The notes beneath the pieces were generated by a model, which had not been told where the DNA came from, did no database searches, and saw only the letters and a program-made list of their open reading frames with translations. From Diadema setosum (Eukaryota; Echinodermata; Echinoidea; Diadematoida; Diadematidae): a stretch of 64,000 nucleotides of DNA. The stretch covers positions 13,115,787 to 13,179,786 of the forward strand of contig NC_092690.1 of NCBI RefSeq assembly GCF_964275005.1, read 5' to 3'. Position numbers and translations under genes: made by a program. Shown piece after piece: positions 46,301 through 56,150 of the stretch (position 1 is its first letter; every line of letters starts with the position of its first letter).

Positions 46301-47836
46301 CACGTCCAAGCCACACAGGAGCCCATCGACGGGGATCCAAACAATGTGCAGACATCCTCCCGTACTCTGACCGTGGTCATCACCAACTTCCCTGACCACC
46401 TGAAGACGCAGATCCTCTCCTACAGCTGCATGTCGTGCGGGAGTGCGTTCAATGAGGTCGTCGACCTCATGTCGCACGTCTGCACAGGCACGGTGCCGCT
46501 GATTTCCAACGCCAGCAGCGTCGTGATCAACACCGGCGTGGGGGGAAGCGCGGAGTTGGATCCAAACAAGACCGTCATTAGTGCGTCAGACTTGTTCTAC
46601 CGGTGTGACGATTGCCCGAAGAAATTTATGAAGAAGACGGAGCTGACACGTCACAAGCAGACACACAGGAAAGGAGGGGATGGCATTGACGTGAAACACC
46701 CACTGGTAAACAGGGTGGAACTAATGCACCCCACGGCAGAGGAGCAGAGGATAATGGATGATAATATCATCAACACAGAGTCGGGAATGTTCCAGTGTGC
46801 CATCTGCCTGAAGTGCTGCAAGCGGAAGTTTGACCTCAAGCGCCACCTGCTCACCCACAGCAACGTGCGGAACCGGCCGCACACGTGTCCGCACTGCGAC
46901 AAGCGGTTCCTCACCGCCAGCCACCTGCGGCAGCACTTGCGCGCCCATGCCGGGATCAAGCCCTTCGAGTGTGACGACTGCGGCAAAGCCTTCACCCGCT
47001 CCAGCGAGGTCACCCGCCACAAGGTGGTGCACATGCGCACCTCTGGCAGCGAGAGCTCGCCTGTAACTGTGCCACCCAACCTGACAACACTCTCCTACGA
47101 ATGCACCGACTGTGCAGAGACGTTCGTGAACAAGAAGGACTTGCAGCTGCACCTGTTTGAGAAGCACACATACCAGTGCAAGCAGTGTGCATCTGTGTTC
47201 CCAACAATGGCAACCCTGGAACAGCACATGGCAGAGCACAGTCAGGTGTACACCTGCATCGAGTGCTCCATGGTCTTCGTCCACAAGAAGCAGCTCAAGC
47301 AGCACAATAAGCAGAAGCACCGGGACAAACGCCACCGCCACCACCACCACCACCACCACCGCAACAAGCACGAGGATGGCAGCAGCCGGCACAAGCACGC
47401 CTGCCCCGACTGCGGTAAGGAGTTCCGCAAAACCAGCGACCTCAAGCGGCACGCCGTCACGCACACGGAGAGGGAGCGACGCCACGAGTGCGAGATCTGC
47501 CACAAGAAGTTCCTGACGAGCAGCCACCTGAAAGCGCACCACATGCAGAAGCATTCGGAGGAGAGGCCCAACCAGTGCCCCTTCTGCGACAAAAAATTCG
47601 CCCGGAAGCACGATCTGAAGCGGCACATGGCCATCCACGACTCGGACCGTGAGAGGCCGTACACATGTGAGCATTGTGGCAAAAATTACATCACCGCAAG
47701 TCACCTTAGGGATCACATGGTTGTCCATTCTGGTGAGAAACCATACACCTGTGACTTGTGCGGAAATTCCTTCACCCTACAGAGAGCACTCCTTCGTCAT
47801 ATGAAGGACAATCACAAAATAGAAGAAAACTCCTAG
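36888..47836 (+). CDS. C2H2 zinc-finger protein with 12-13 fingers, whole coding region
   Basis: Coding exons are 36888-37077, 41198-41326, 42320-42433, 43500-43571 and 46203-47836. They total 2139 nt, 712 residues, all GT-AG and all introns phase 1. The N-terminal 240 residues are acidic, rich in T, V, Q and D, without a BTB, KRAB, SCAN or ZAD domain that I can see. Then follow a degenerate finger (about 242-262) and fingers at about 301-322, 365-387, 395-417, 423-445, 467-490, 492-514, 518-541, 567-589, 596-619, 625-647, 655-677 and 683-706. A polyhistidine linker lies at 546-558. Only some linkers are TGEKP-like (SGEKPYTC before the last finger). The family binds DNA in the nucleus as transcriptional regulators. 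I do not recognise the orthologue. Confidence 0.93.
37140..37165. repeat. Poly-T/(GT)n tract
   Basis: A short simple repeat in intron 1 of the zinc-finger gene. A poly-C/poly-A block follows at 37269-37315. Confidence 0.9.
37638..37961. mobile_element. Foldback MITE, family A copy 2
   Basis: GGCCCGAATTCATGAAGG and its inverse close the element, with AAACCATGGTTTAAACCATGG arms and the TTTCGTnnACGAAA array as in 1445-1834. This copy lacks the extra outer 40 bp of copy 1, so the true termini are probably the CCCGAATTC ends. Confidence 0.9.
38464..38632. mobile_element. GGACCAGTA repeat element, copy 1
   Basis: About 165 bp with ends CGGCACATTAGCACTGG and GGTTAGCGTGCAGC (imperfect inverted TGCACRTTAGC) and four to five GGACCAGTA words inside. 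The second copy at 41484-41650 aligns over its whole length. Confidence 0.8.
38645..38870. mobile_element. TACTGTAAAAGT-ended MITE, family C copy 2
   Basis: TACTGTAAAAGTTGAAATTT at the left and TGTCCACTTTTACAGTA at the right, with the same interior (CAACCAGAAACTAGCGCG) as 16212-16408. It starts 12 bp after the GGACCAGTA element. Confidence 0.9.
39032..39251. repeat. Perfect 110-bp tandem duplication
   Basis: The segment starting GTTGTTAACACTGTGTGCAC at 39032 is repeated exactly from 39142. Identity over the full unit implies a very recent duplication or an assembly artefact. Each unit holds AACCCATTGGCGCAGAATGG followed by GTTAACC. Confidence 0.97.
40200..40565. mobile_element. GGTACCCCGG inverted-repeat element
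   Basis: ATTACCCCGGGGTACCG at the left and GGTACCCCGGGATACC at the right are inverted, with a third GGCACCCAGGGTACC inside. Probably a foldback element of about 360 bp; boundaries are uncertain. Confidence 0.5.
41198..41326 (+). CDS. Zinc-finger gene exon 2
   Basis: Acceptor gtctttgccag, donor GGGG|gtaagt, phase 1-1. It encodes LLQASEMMEIITQEVSTLAQ and a Thr/Val-rich tail. Its first 16 residues resemble those of exon 3. Confidence 0.9.
41400..41768. repeat. Degenerate TTAGGG-like repeat, split by a GGACCAGTA element
   Basis: GGGTTGGGGTTAAGG and GGGTTAGGGC precede, and GTTAGGGTCAGGATTAGG and TGTCCTAGAACCC follow, the insertion at 41484-41650. The order matches the uninterrupted copy at 2810-2915. 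Confidence 0.75.
41484..41650. mobile_element. GGACCAGTA repeat element, copy 2
   Basis: It aligns with 38464-38632 throughout: GGTCCAACCATCCAGCACC, AATCACTGTTGGACCAGTA, GGTTGGACCAGTAGGG and TTAACATGCA. It sits inside the TTAGGG-like repeat, so it moved as a unit. Confidence 0.8.
42320..42433 (+). CDS. Zinc-finger gene exon 3
   Basis: Acceptor tgttcactgtag, donor GACC|gtaagt, phase 1-1. It encodes VVLQASELMKQIMEQVNIKQ then EDGEDTPHTVYAEIRPPD. An IKQE-type SUMO-acceptor motif is present (inference). Confidence 0.9.
42489..42727. mobile_element. TACTGTATA-ended MITE, family D copy 3
   Basis: TACTGTATATGCCAAAATAT and ATATATGGCATATACAGTA are inverted ends. GGGTGCCATTTGCAAATTTC matches 43199-43225. 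Confidence 0.85.
42763..42840. repeat. SINE-tail-like fragment (ATTTATATAGCGCTTAAT)
   Basis: (TAATGAA)n followed by ACATTTATATAGCGCTTAAT and AAGCGCATTGATCCGG. By recollection this is a common 3' end of invertebrate SINE-like repeats. Only a fragment is present. Confidence 0.55.
43154..43403. mobile_element. TACTGTATA-ended MITE, family D copy 4
   Basis: TACTGTATATGCCAAGTATT and ATATGGGCGTATACAGTA ends, with the interior as in 42489-42727. It ends 96 bp before exon 4 of the zinc-finger gene. Confidence 0.85.
43500..43571 (+). CDS. Zinc-finger gene exon 4
   Basis: Acceptor ctgtacacag, donor GCAAG|gtatgt, 72 nt, phase 1-1. It encodes QMLIDDPGTHDKQDGTSGDG and VQGQ. Skipping it would keep the frame. 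Confidence 0.85.
43890..44325. repeat. CCGCCAAGGAGGTTATG dispersed repeat
   Basis: It starts ATACCTCCGCCAAGGAGG and ends GGCGGAGGTCTGCGCTCTTT and AGTGCTTTTCTAG. AACTCAAAAAGTTGTGAATG and GGATTTGGATTAAACTTGCA lie inside. This matches, by recollection, a repeat family widespread in echinoderm and mollusc genomes; its ends are inverted (CCTCCGCC/GGCGGAGG). Confidence 0.75.
44409..44977. mobile_element. Long-arm foldback MITE
   Basis: Arms of about 200 bp. AAGTCCACCTTCATAAACATG (44414) faces CATGTCTATGAAGGTGGACT (44949), and CACTGCTGGATGAGAAGACT (44546) faces AGTCTTCTCATCCAGCAGTG (44820). The ends read ACAAGACAAGTCC and GGACTTGCCCTTT. Zinc-finger gene intron 4. Confidence 0.9.
45480..45545. repeat. 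Poly-T tract
   Basis: T-rich low complexity in intron 4. Confidence 0.8.
45560..45725 (-). mobile_element. Family D MITE, partial copy 5
   Basis: AATCGTAGAGTACAGTAATG, GTGAATAGCACCCAACTCAC, AATAAAAACCTT and ATATGCCGTATAC match the split copy at 3075-3405 and, in inverse, 42489-42600. It gives the uninterrupted reference for the nested insertion. Confidence 0.7.
46203..47836 (+). CDS. Zinc-finger gene exon 5: all zinc fingers
   Basis: Acceptor tttttttgtgcag. This single 1634-nt exon carries the acidic lead-in GQLVDSFAMYTQEDQGQEIV, every finger and the TAG stop at 47834-47836. It is markedly richer in G, C and CpG than its surroundings. Examples of fingers are YRCDDCPKKFMKKTELTRHK and YTCDLCGNSFTLQRALLRHM. 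The long antisense frames here are shadows of the CpG-rich coding bias. Confidence 0.96.
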
Positions 47837-49083
47837 GCCCACACACTCCTGTTACAGTCTGTGTTACCCAGATTCTATTATCAAGAAACCATTTTAGTGG
47901 TATTTTGTTATTATAGCCCATTTAGTACATATGGCCTGTTTGGGGCTTTTTAGGTCTATTCTACAGAGCTTCAATTTCACATGTAAGATAAACTGTTATG
48001 TAGGTCACCTTACCTTACAAATTTTTTTAACAAAAATGTTAAGGACAAATAGCTTCATGTTTTATGTTTCTATATTGTCGTTTCCGAGTAGAACATTGCA
48101 CCTATCGTTCAAATTTGTCAGTTTGTTCCTCTACATATCTGCTGTGGTTGTATGTGGCACATGCAATCCCTGAATTGAAAGCAGGATAGATGTCTTTGCT
48201 AACAAATCTTTCAAGCTGACAAGTAGCCTCTGTATATACATGTAGTGTTCACTTGCTGGTAACTTTTGTGTAGCCTTTTGGCATGACCACACAAATTACA
48301 TCTCTATTTTTACCCCAGCTGGTGGAGAGAAATTCTATTTTCTTTTCCCCTTTTAGTGCAAAATCAGGACAGCATATGACCAAATATGGGATGATTTCCA
48401 ATCTTATTTCTCGGTGACCTCAGTTGTTCAAAAAGTTGTCATGTTCCATCACAAAGAATAACTCCTTATTGTCACAGCTGTTTACATACTTTTCTCATGG
48501 CATAGAAATTGTTATTTCTTAATCTATATATTAAGGCAAGATATTGAGAGTATTTTTTTTTTATTGTAGAAGGAGATGAATTGTAAAGGATAAAGTGTTC
48601 ACTCTCTCACATTACAAGAATATTGAATTTCAAGACAGTATGCTAGAATGATTGATGACAAGGTTTAAGACATGACTTCCATTCTACTAAATATTTGGTG
48701 TACCATGTGCAGGTGTGCAGCAGACTGAATGAGTCCATACACCATGATCCCTACCACTCCAGCAATGAATGTTCTGCAGTCAGCTTTAAGATCCGGTAGC
48801 GTGCGGATACCATGCGATGGGAAGGCTGGCCCGACTCGGATACATTCGGGAATCCCCGTAACGAATCTCTAATGGAAGTACACACGCAGCTGAAAAGAAT
48901 CTCAACCAGAGTCCAGCATTGCAGATGAGCATACAGTTCGATGCACATATTCGCTGATGGGATATACTTTTATCTAGCAGGCCTGCACTGGTCGTGGTTT
49001 TTTAATGTTCCCCAGTGGACAATGAATGGAGATTAATTCATTCGGGCCACCCTCTCCCCCCGCGCTACCAGGTCTTTAATAAA
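47837..49083 (+). other. Zinc-finger gene 3' UTR (probable)
   Basis: AT-rich non-coding sequence after the stop. An AATAAA lies at 49078-49083; further ones at 50544-50549 and 52560-52565 would give a much longer UTR. The real cleavage site cannot be chosen without transcripts. Confidence 0.45.
48671..48783. repeat. Dispersed direct repeat, copy 1
   Basis: Shares CATTTGGTGTACCATGTGCAG-type sequence, CAGACTGAAT, CATGATC and CAATGAATG with 49088-49194 over about 110 bp, 417 bp downstream. Old enough to have diverged. Confidence 0.85.
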
Positions 49084-49087
49084 AGTC

Positions 49088-49194
49088 ATGACTCCAACTG
49101 AACATTTGGTGTACCATGTGCAGGGTGGCAACAGACTGAATTACTCTATACATCATGATCTCTAGCACTCCGCCAATGAATGCTCTCCAGTCAA
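49088..49194. repeat. Dispersed direct repeat, copy 2
   Basis: Second copy of the 48671-48783 unit, immediately before the SINE-like element at 49200. Confidence 0.85.
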
Positions 49195-49199
49195 CCGAA

Positions 49200-49450
49200 G
49201 CCCTGTGTGTGGTGGCTTAGTGGGTGAGATCGCAGATTAGGTTCTTGGTTCCAGTCCCCGGTTAGCAACTGTTGTGCCTCCTAGGCAAGCACTTAATGGG
49301 AGTCCTTCAGTCATGACTTAAAGCGGACCTTCCAAGGTCTGCTTGCTTGCAAACAGTCCATGCTTCTTAGAACACCTGTGAAGTTCTTCAGGGGGAAACT
49401 CAAAGCCACTGGTCCTGTGGTGGCTTTGCTTGCTTATAAGCATGCCATGC
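49200..49450 (+). mobile_element. tRNA-derived SINE-like element
   Basis: A-box-like TGGCTTAGTGGG at 49213-49224 and B-box-like GGTTCCAGTCC at 49247-49257, 22 nt apart and spaced as in a tRNA gene. A non-tRNA body follows. Internal GGTCTGCTTGCTTGCAAAC and TGGCTTTGCTTGCTTATAAG are related to each other. The sequence does not fold as an intact tRNA as far as I can see, so it is a SINE head. Confidence 0.7.
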
Positions 49451-49879
49451 TTTTTTAGCAATCACATAAAACAAAAATTAATTCTAAAAGAAAAGAAGTT
49501 ACAGTTTTAAATAACAGAATTCATCAATTGATATCAATATCGTGTCTATGAATGGGGATTACATGATCCTCATTGATTCTTTTCAATCCCACTTAACCCT
49601 GTGCTGGGGCATTCATATTGTTAACCCCTAGAGGGCTGGCTGGAAAGAGGACACAAACAAGGTTGAAGAGAATGTAGCCTAAGGGGTGGTAGTGCAACCT
49701 GAGCCTGCAAGCCAAAATATGTGTCGGTAATCTGATTTGTCACAATCTTGCCTACTTGGAATGACATTCTTTGGAATGAGGACATACCGTAGGCATGAAA
49801 TATGTGTAAAAAGAATACCTGTTACTTTTCTATTGTTGTGTGCACAATTTGCAACTGTTGCATAGTACATTGCAACATG

Positions 49880-52800
49880 TCACATGATGGGGGTTGGGGT
49901 GGGGGAGGGGGTTATTTTGAATAGCAGTGCTTGCCCCTTATGTGATATCTCTTCCATTCATTGAATTTCATCAGCATGGACTGTGTATTAGAAAGTATGT
50001 TAATTCATGCTCACACAACTTTCTTGGGACTTTATTTCAGTACAACAAGGGAAGATGTACTCTGCTACTTAGTGTACATCCACTTATGTTTGATAGTATA
50101 CACCTGCTTCCCGTGTCCACTGACTATCTGCCAGTGCCCTGTGCATCATGTGAAGGTCATGGTTCATTTTCTGTTTGCTTCTCTTTGTTGTGCATGCATT
50201 GCGTGGCTTGTGTTTTTAAAGTGGCTAGAGTGATGCTTTGTTTTACAACTTGTACACACAATCATGTGAGCGGCAAATGTCATTATCGGTTTTCCAGTCA
50301 GCTTAGTTTGCGTGCGTACACTTTTGTCTGTGCTTAGATATGTCATTTATAGTGTTTTTGAATGCCCCACTATGTATGTTTTCATGTGTTATTAATAGTG
50401 TGTATGTGCATGCATTCAGTGTTCACTCTCCTCCAGCTCTTGTGAACAAATATTCAGTGGCACGTGATATTGTGCTCTACTTACACATTCCCGTCAGCAT
50501 GAAAAATTATATATTTTACCCTCAGGGGAAAAAGGGGGAAAGGAATAAACATATGTACATGCAAATTTGCCTATAAGTCTCCCTTCAAACAATCTCATGA
50601 TATATCTCACAGACGCTGAAATGTTTTGTATACCCAGAGTTTGTTTGAGACCCATCCGTATGAGTGACCGACAGTATGTTTCATACAGATCCTTGTGTGT
50701 TCCTGTAACATGATGCCTTTATGTATCAGGTGTGGCTCCCATTTCTTGCATCATAGTGTACTCTGCATTTTGACCAAGATATTCAATTGCATTTTTGTTT
50801 TGCTTTGTTTTGTTTTGTTTTATTCATTTCAAATCTGATTTCAAATACCAAGCTACTGTACTACTCTAGATTTTATCTATCCCTTCTCCCTCCCCTCCCC
50901 TCCCCTCCCCTCCAAGGGTATTCCCCTCCCCGAAATCATGTCTGTCCACATATCAGACATTGTGGAGCATTCCAATAGTGGGGAAAAACAAAAATTGAGG
51001 TAAATTTGAGATCTCAGGAGACTGGAAGATGTAGCCAGTATCGGTTATCTGTGTTGACCAAATTTCCTTTCCTAATATAAGTAGGACTCTTAGCATCAAC
51101 ACACCATATCGTTGGCAAGGAATGTTGGGGAGAACTTATGATAGGGGGGTCACCAGCATGGTGCAGTGGGATGGGTTTGTCTCAAGGCCATCTCCACCAT
51201 GGCTTCTCTTTACCAGCCACAAATGTGGCTCTTCATGGCACAGTTGCTCTTCTCCAAGTCATAGCTCCATGGAAATTTGAATTAACCCTTTAACCTGTTA
51301 AGGACGGTCTGATTTTGCTACGACACGCATTTCCTGTAGACACCGAGTGTACTCGGGACTCGTCTTCAGCAGGTTAATTGTGGAAAAACTAGTGTGCCAT
51401 GCTCTGACCCAGTGGTTACTTAATACTATAACTCTGTAGAACATAAAGTGAACTTTTGATTCAGCACATGATGAAGAATGAGTCCTTTAACCACACATTT
51501 GCAAGTTAGCTGTTGTTTGTGCTTTTAACTTTGACCCACCTTCTACAGAATGTGACTGATAAAGGTCATGTAAAGAGATACGTAATGTTCTGTCATTTTT
51601 TTAGAAGCTGTCTTTAGATCCTATGTGATGTGCTTTCCCCTGTTCAGTGGGACAATGATTATGTACATTTTGACGTGGACATTTCTGATTAAGGCTGTTC
51701 TTTATTTCTCAAGAAGAGTTTTGAGATATTGTGCTGTTATTGTTACAAAGACATATTATAGTTATAATTGAAATGTTTTAGAAGTGATTCATCCAAGTAG
51801 ATACGTATAGACAAATTGATTTTTGTTCCGCTTACATGAGACATGTCTATCACTGAAATTTGGAGTATTTTGCAGTTTATTGTGCATACTGTTGTATTTA
51901 TGAAGTTTCTTGCTGTAGTGTGAATTTTTGACAGTTGAACATGATTGCATATGTTGGCAGGTTGTGTTGTAAATAATCAGATATCAAACTTCAAAGCCCC
52001 ATGCTCTGCATTATTCCATGGCAGGGCAAACCATGAACAGCTCATGTGCTTTGCTACCAAGCAGTGCTTATGGATAAATACTGTTTGATGCCTTTTAACA
52101 ACTTTTACGCACAGTGGCAGGATTTCACTGCAAATATGAAAAATGTAAATGCATGAGACAAGTGTGGTTGGTGAAGCACAAAGCCAGGTGGCAAGCTATG
52201 GTATCTTACAATCAGATATTCAGTCCATCGCCCTTCAAAGAGTAGCAGCTGAAGCTTTGTCAGTAAACCTGGGATGTGGTCCAGCATGCCATCAGGAAGG
52301 GAAGGGATGTTGTATCAGCTTCCTCAAGCCGCAAAGTGTTGCAGTAATAATGAATATCTATAGGCTCAGCTCAAGATGGAGGATGATGCATCCGATCCTA
52401 GCTAATTAACAAATCATTACCAAGAATTCTTTCAGTAAACAATGTCACAATCCTCATGATAGTTTGGCAAATGCACACATTCTTGTTTCACTTGTGCAGT
52501 TTTTATCTGTAGGAGAGAAGTGTAATATAATATGGAATGAAAGTGAAATTCAATGCTACAATAAACACAGGAAGAGTATCTGATGCATGTATGTCTGCAC
52601 AACCCAAAGTTGGGGGAGGGGGGATTTGACCATACCATAGTGTTTAGTTTTTGATATGCAGTACATAAGGTACTTGCACTTGTGGATGAGCTTTAAAGTG
52701 TTCCAGATGCATATATGTATCATACCTTTTTGGCATCATGTTCATAGTTTTCCTACGAGCAGCAGATTCAAATCTCTATGGTGGGTACACTTCCAATGCA

Positions 52801-53530
52801 AATTTAGAGATGCTGATTTCTTTACAGCGTGGGATACTGTATTTCTTGTGTATAAACAAGAAGATTTCATTTAGTAATGCTCATTTTTGGAGCAGTTTGG
52901 TGTGGTTTCTATCATGTGTCTTTACAGACAAGGTTACCAAGTCAAAGTTGAGATGGTCATTATTTCACCAACATAAAAAAAAGCACATATTTCATCATTG
53001 TTTTTCCAATTTTTTTTGTTAATGGCATTATGGGGAAATATGTAGTGTATATTTTTCACAATAACTTCATGGCAAAATACAAAATTCACATCGAAATACA
53101 TCGTTTTGACTCTAAAATCTGAAGTTTCCCATCAGTATGGTTTCTATTTTGCGTCAGTTGAACTTGTATTTCATCCATATACATCTTGTTTCAACAGATG
53201 GGATCTATTTTGGTGAATGAAGAGTTGCGATTGATACACATTTTCTATTAATGCATGAGTCTGATTTCCTTGTGGCAAAGTTATTGTAATTTTTTTGAAT
53301 ATCTTTTGGCCGGTAGTCAGTCACAACTCTGTGCACAACAGGTAATGGAGCCTCAATGCAAATGAAATGTAGTGAATTGTCTGTGTATATTCCTCTGTTT
53401 TTGTGCCATGTATCATATGTAAATATGTATGAAAATATTCAGAGGTTAAAATGGGTAGAAGAAAAAAAAAAAAACACATACTGAACTTGGGTGAAATGCA
53501 TGATTCCGCCCAATGGATGCACATATTATG
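49880..53530. other. 3' flank of the zinc-finger gene, no gene supported
   Basis: AT-rich. Several mid-length frames (49927-50337, 52149-52409) lack domains, splice context or codon bias. It may be distal 3' UTR or intergenic. A (CCCCT)n run is at 50880-50912. Confidence 0.5.
51293..51380. mobile_element. Short TTAA-flanked GTTAAGGACGG element, copy 2
   Basis: TTAACCTGTTAAGGACGG and GTCTTCAGCAGGTTAA close an 88-bp element at TTAA on both sides. The interior TTTGCTACGACACGCATTTC matches the inverse of 31690-31705. Confidence 0.85.
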
Positions 53531-53726
53531 TATTAATCTACTTGGCTCTTTGATGAATTAAAGCTCTTCTGAAAATATGATGGCAGATTTGATGTCTGTT
53601 CGTGTGATATCTGCATACAGTGTCTGGCGTGAGAGTATGAACTGGTGTACACAGTGAAATTTGCCGGAACATTGTAGTCGGCTCTAGAATATGTGTATAA
53701 TGTAACCCCCTCCATTAATTTGGACA

Positions 53727-53735
<9 letters not shown>

Positions 53736-53765
<30 letters not shown>
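53736..53765. repeat. (AT)n/(AC)n microsatellite
   Basis: A short TG, TA and CA alternation that is self-complementary, giving similar small ORFs on both strands. Confidence 0.95.
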
Positions 53766-53772
<7 letters not shown>

Positions 53773-53974
53773 GACACAGACACACGCATTTGGATACTCT
53801 CTCCCTCAAACATATTTCATTTGCTTTTTCCTATTTTGATATACTGTGTACAAAATGTACAGGGTTCATATGTCAGAATTAAACAAATGGTAGTCTACAA
53901 TTTGCTACATTTAAATTCACACAGTGCTGCCAGCATTTCACTTATCAAAAACTTTAACAGGCTGGTATAGCTTT

Positions 53975-54310
53975 GTTGAGATGGGGCTTCAGGTTTCCAG
54001 TTTTTTTGTGTGTGTGTTTCTGAGACAAGGAGAAACCCCTTGTGATAAATGAAAGAATGTGTAATTTTTAAAGGGAATTCACAGTTTATTTGATGAAAAT
54101 CGGTCTTGAAATGGCTAAGATATCCATAAATAGTGATCCTAATAAAATGCGACAGGCCACGACTTTCATAAGGCTCTCGTTGCTTCACAGTGTTTTTTTG
54201 ATACCCTGTATCTTAGTCATTTCAAAACAGATTTTCATCAAATAAACTTCCAATTCCCCTTACAATTTGTATATGCTTTTGACATTTCATAGAGCGGTTT
54301 CTAACTTTTG
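53975..54310. mobile_element. Foldback MITE, family E copy 3
   Basis: Shares TTTATTTGATGAAAATCGGT, ATGCGACAGGCCAC, CATTTCAAAACAGATTTTCA and TTTCATAGAGCGGTTTCTAA with 15842-16195. Confidence 0.8.
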
Positions 54311-54329
54311 CAAAACATGACAATCTGAA

Positions 54330-55130
54330 CATGTGAACATTTAAAAATTTGAATGTAATTCTTTAAATTATTTGCTTTATCTCACAAGTGTCACAGAGAT
54401 TGTAAAAATGACATTGAATGATTTGACTTGAGACAGAAAACTAGTATTTATAACCTTAATTTTGAAATATTATGCATACTTGTGAAAATAATGGCAACAA
54501 AAGTGAGTACACCCTGTGTAATATTTGCATAGAAACATGGTTAAGTCTGGAGTTTTATGGTCAACAGCACTGGTCATAATTTTCCTCAGCACAAAAAAAC
54601 CTGTTGATATGATGTGGCACTGCCTTATAATGCCCCTCTGCATTCTTTTATCTGTGTTTCACTCCTGTTTGATGACTTCTTGGAGTGGTCAGGGTTTGAC
54701 TCATTTTAATTCTTGTATTCCTCTGTGCATTACTACTAGTGTGACTAGCGAGGTCAGGAGAAATCATCGAACATGTAACTGACTCCCTCGCTAACTTTTC
54801 AGAAAAGCAGTTACATGCATGGAACACGAACTAAAGGTCACTACCATGTAGTATCAACATGTTTTTCATGCTAAGGAAAATTATGGCAAATGCTGGAGCC
54901 ATAAAACTGCAGATTTGATCATATATCAATGCAAATATTACACATGGTGTACTTAATTTTGTTGCTATTATTTTCATGAAATATGCATAATATTTCATAA
55001 TTAAGGTTATGAATACTAGTTTTTGCCTTAATTCCTATCACGCCAGGTCCTTGTTACAATCTCTGTGAGACTTGTTACTTGAAATCACAACTTGAAGAAT
55101 TACATTTGAATTTTCAAATGCTCATTTTCT
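54330..55130. mobile_element. Large foldback element, about 0.8 kb
   Basis: Arms of about 200 bp. GAATGTAATTCTTTAA (54350) faces GAAGAATTACATTTGA (55095), GAAAACTAGTATTTATAACC (54437) faces GGTTATGAATACTAGTTTTT (55005), and TGTGTAATATTTGCATAG faces TGCAAATATTACACATGG. GCAACAAAAGTGAGTACACC ends the left arm. No transposase frame. Confidence 0.85.
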
Positions 55131-55313
55131 GTTGGATACTGTACATGTATTATGTTCATGGTATTATACTCCCAGGTGTTAAACTGTTCTCTATTCATGT
55201 TATATACACGACAAATGAACCAATTCTAATTTTCCTCCTGATAAAAATTTTCTATTGAAATTTCCTCCAGACATGGCCTTGTACAGTATATGATTAGTGT
55301 GCATGTATATTTT

Positions 55314-55665
55314 CAAAGGGATGGTTAGTATTGGTGGGGATGAGGATTGAGCTTGTAACCTTAAGCAAGATACTGAGGAACCATTTATGGAATGTTACAG
55401 AGCATAACATTCTAAGAGGAATTCAAAGTTATCTGATGAAAGTTGGTTTTGAAATGGCTGGGATATCCAAAACAAATCGATCCTAATGAAAGGTGGGTCC
55501 CACCTTTTATTAGTATCGCTTGTTTTGAACATCTCAGCTATTTCAAAACCAATTTTCATCAAATAAATGTTGAATTCTTCTTGGAATTACATGATGCTTT
55601 TTCATATTTCATAAAAGTTTAACACCTGATGGCAAATCTCAACCAAAACTGTACCATCCCTTTAA
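55314..55665. mobile_element. Foldback MITE, family E copy 4
   Basis: It starts CAAAGGGATGGTTAGT and ends AACCAAAACTGTACCATCCC then TTTAA. GAAATGGCTGGGATATCC and TCTCAGCTATTTCAAAACCA are the inner arms. This copy shows both ends of the family best. Confidence 0.9.
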
Positions 55666-55795
55666 GACCTTTTTTTTCTCTGTGTGTGTCCTTGGTGGAT
55701 ATGCTCTGTCTGTGCCTAAATAGAAATATCAACACACACATACAGAACACCAATACACTCCCACGCACAATGTGATTGTAAATACCATTATGTCC

Positions 55796-56150
55796 AAAAA
55801 AAAAAAAAAAAAAAAAAAATTACAACGGGACCCTCCGAAATGATATCTTTAAAAATAGTGAATCAATCCAAATACAAATTCAGGGTATGAAACTATAACT
55901 CATTGCCCACATCTTACAGAAAACCCCATTCGATTTGCTTCAGTGGTCAAAGAGAAATGAGGAATTTTGTAGAGGATGTCAAGAATCTCTTCCCTCCAAG
56001 TTCTGTCTATTGTATTCACACACAAAAGTGCTAAACTTGGCAGAATCAGACTCATGACATGCTTTACAACTTGTCACATTTCTCTGTGACCGCTTAACCA
56101 AATTGAATGGGGTTTTCTGCAAAATAGAGCTAAGATGTTATATATTTTAA
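55796..56150. mobile_element. Foldback element with AAAACCCCATTCGATT arms
   Basis: ACAGAAAACCCCATTCGATTT and AAATTGAATGGGGTTTTCTGC face each other about 200 bp apart, after a poly-A run at 55796-55819. GGTCAAAGAGAAATG faces CATTTCTCTGTGACC. Confidence 0.75.

Noticed and set aside
46721-47728. 335-codon antisense frame opposite the zinc fingers
   Set aside because: It mirrors the repetitive, CpG-rich finger codons, has no domain of its own, and lies wholly inside a strongly supported exon.
49200-49275. tRNA gene
   Set aside because: A- and B-box-like motifs are present but I cannot fold a full cloverleaf, and a SINE-type body follows.
49927-50337. 136-codon frame downstream of the zinc-finger gene
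   Set aside because: Cysteine- and leucine-rich by composition, no domain, lies in probable UTR or flank.
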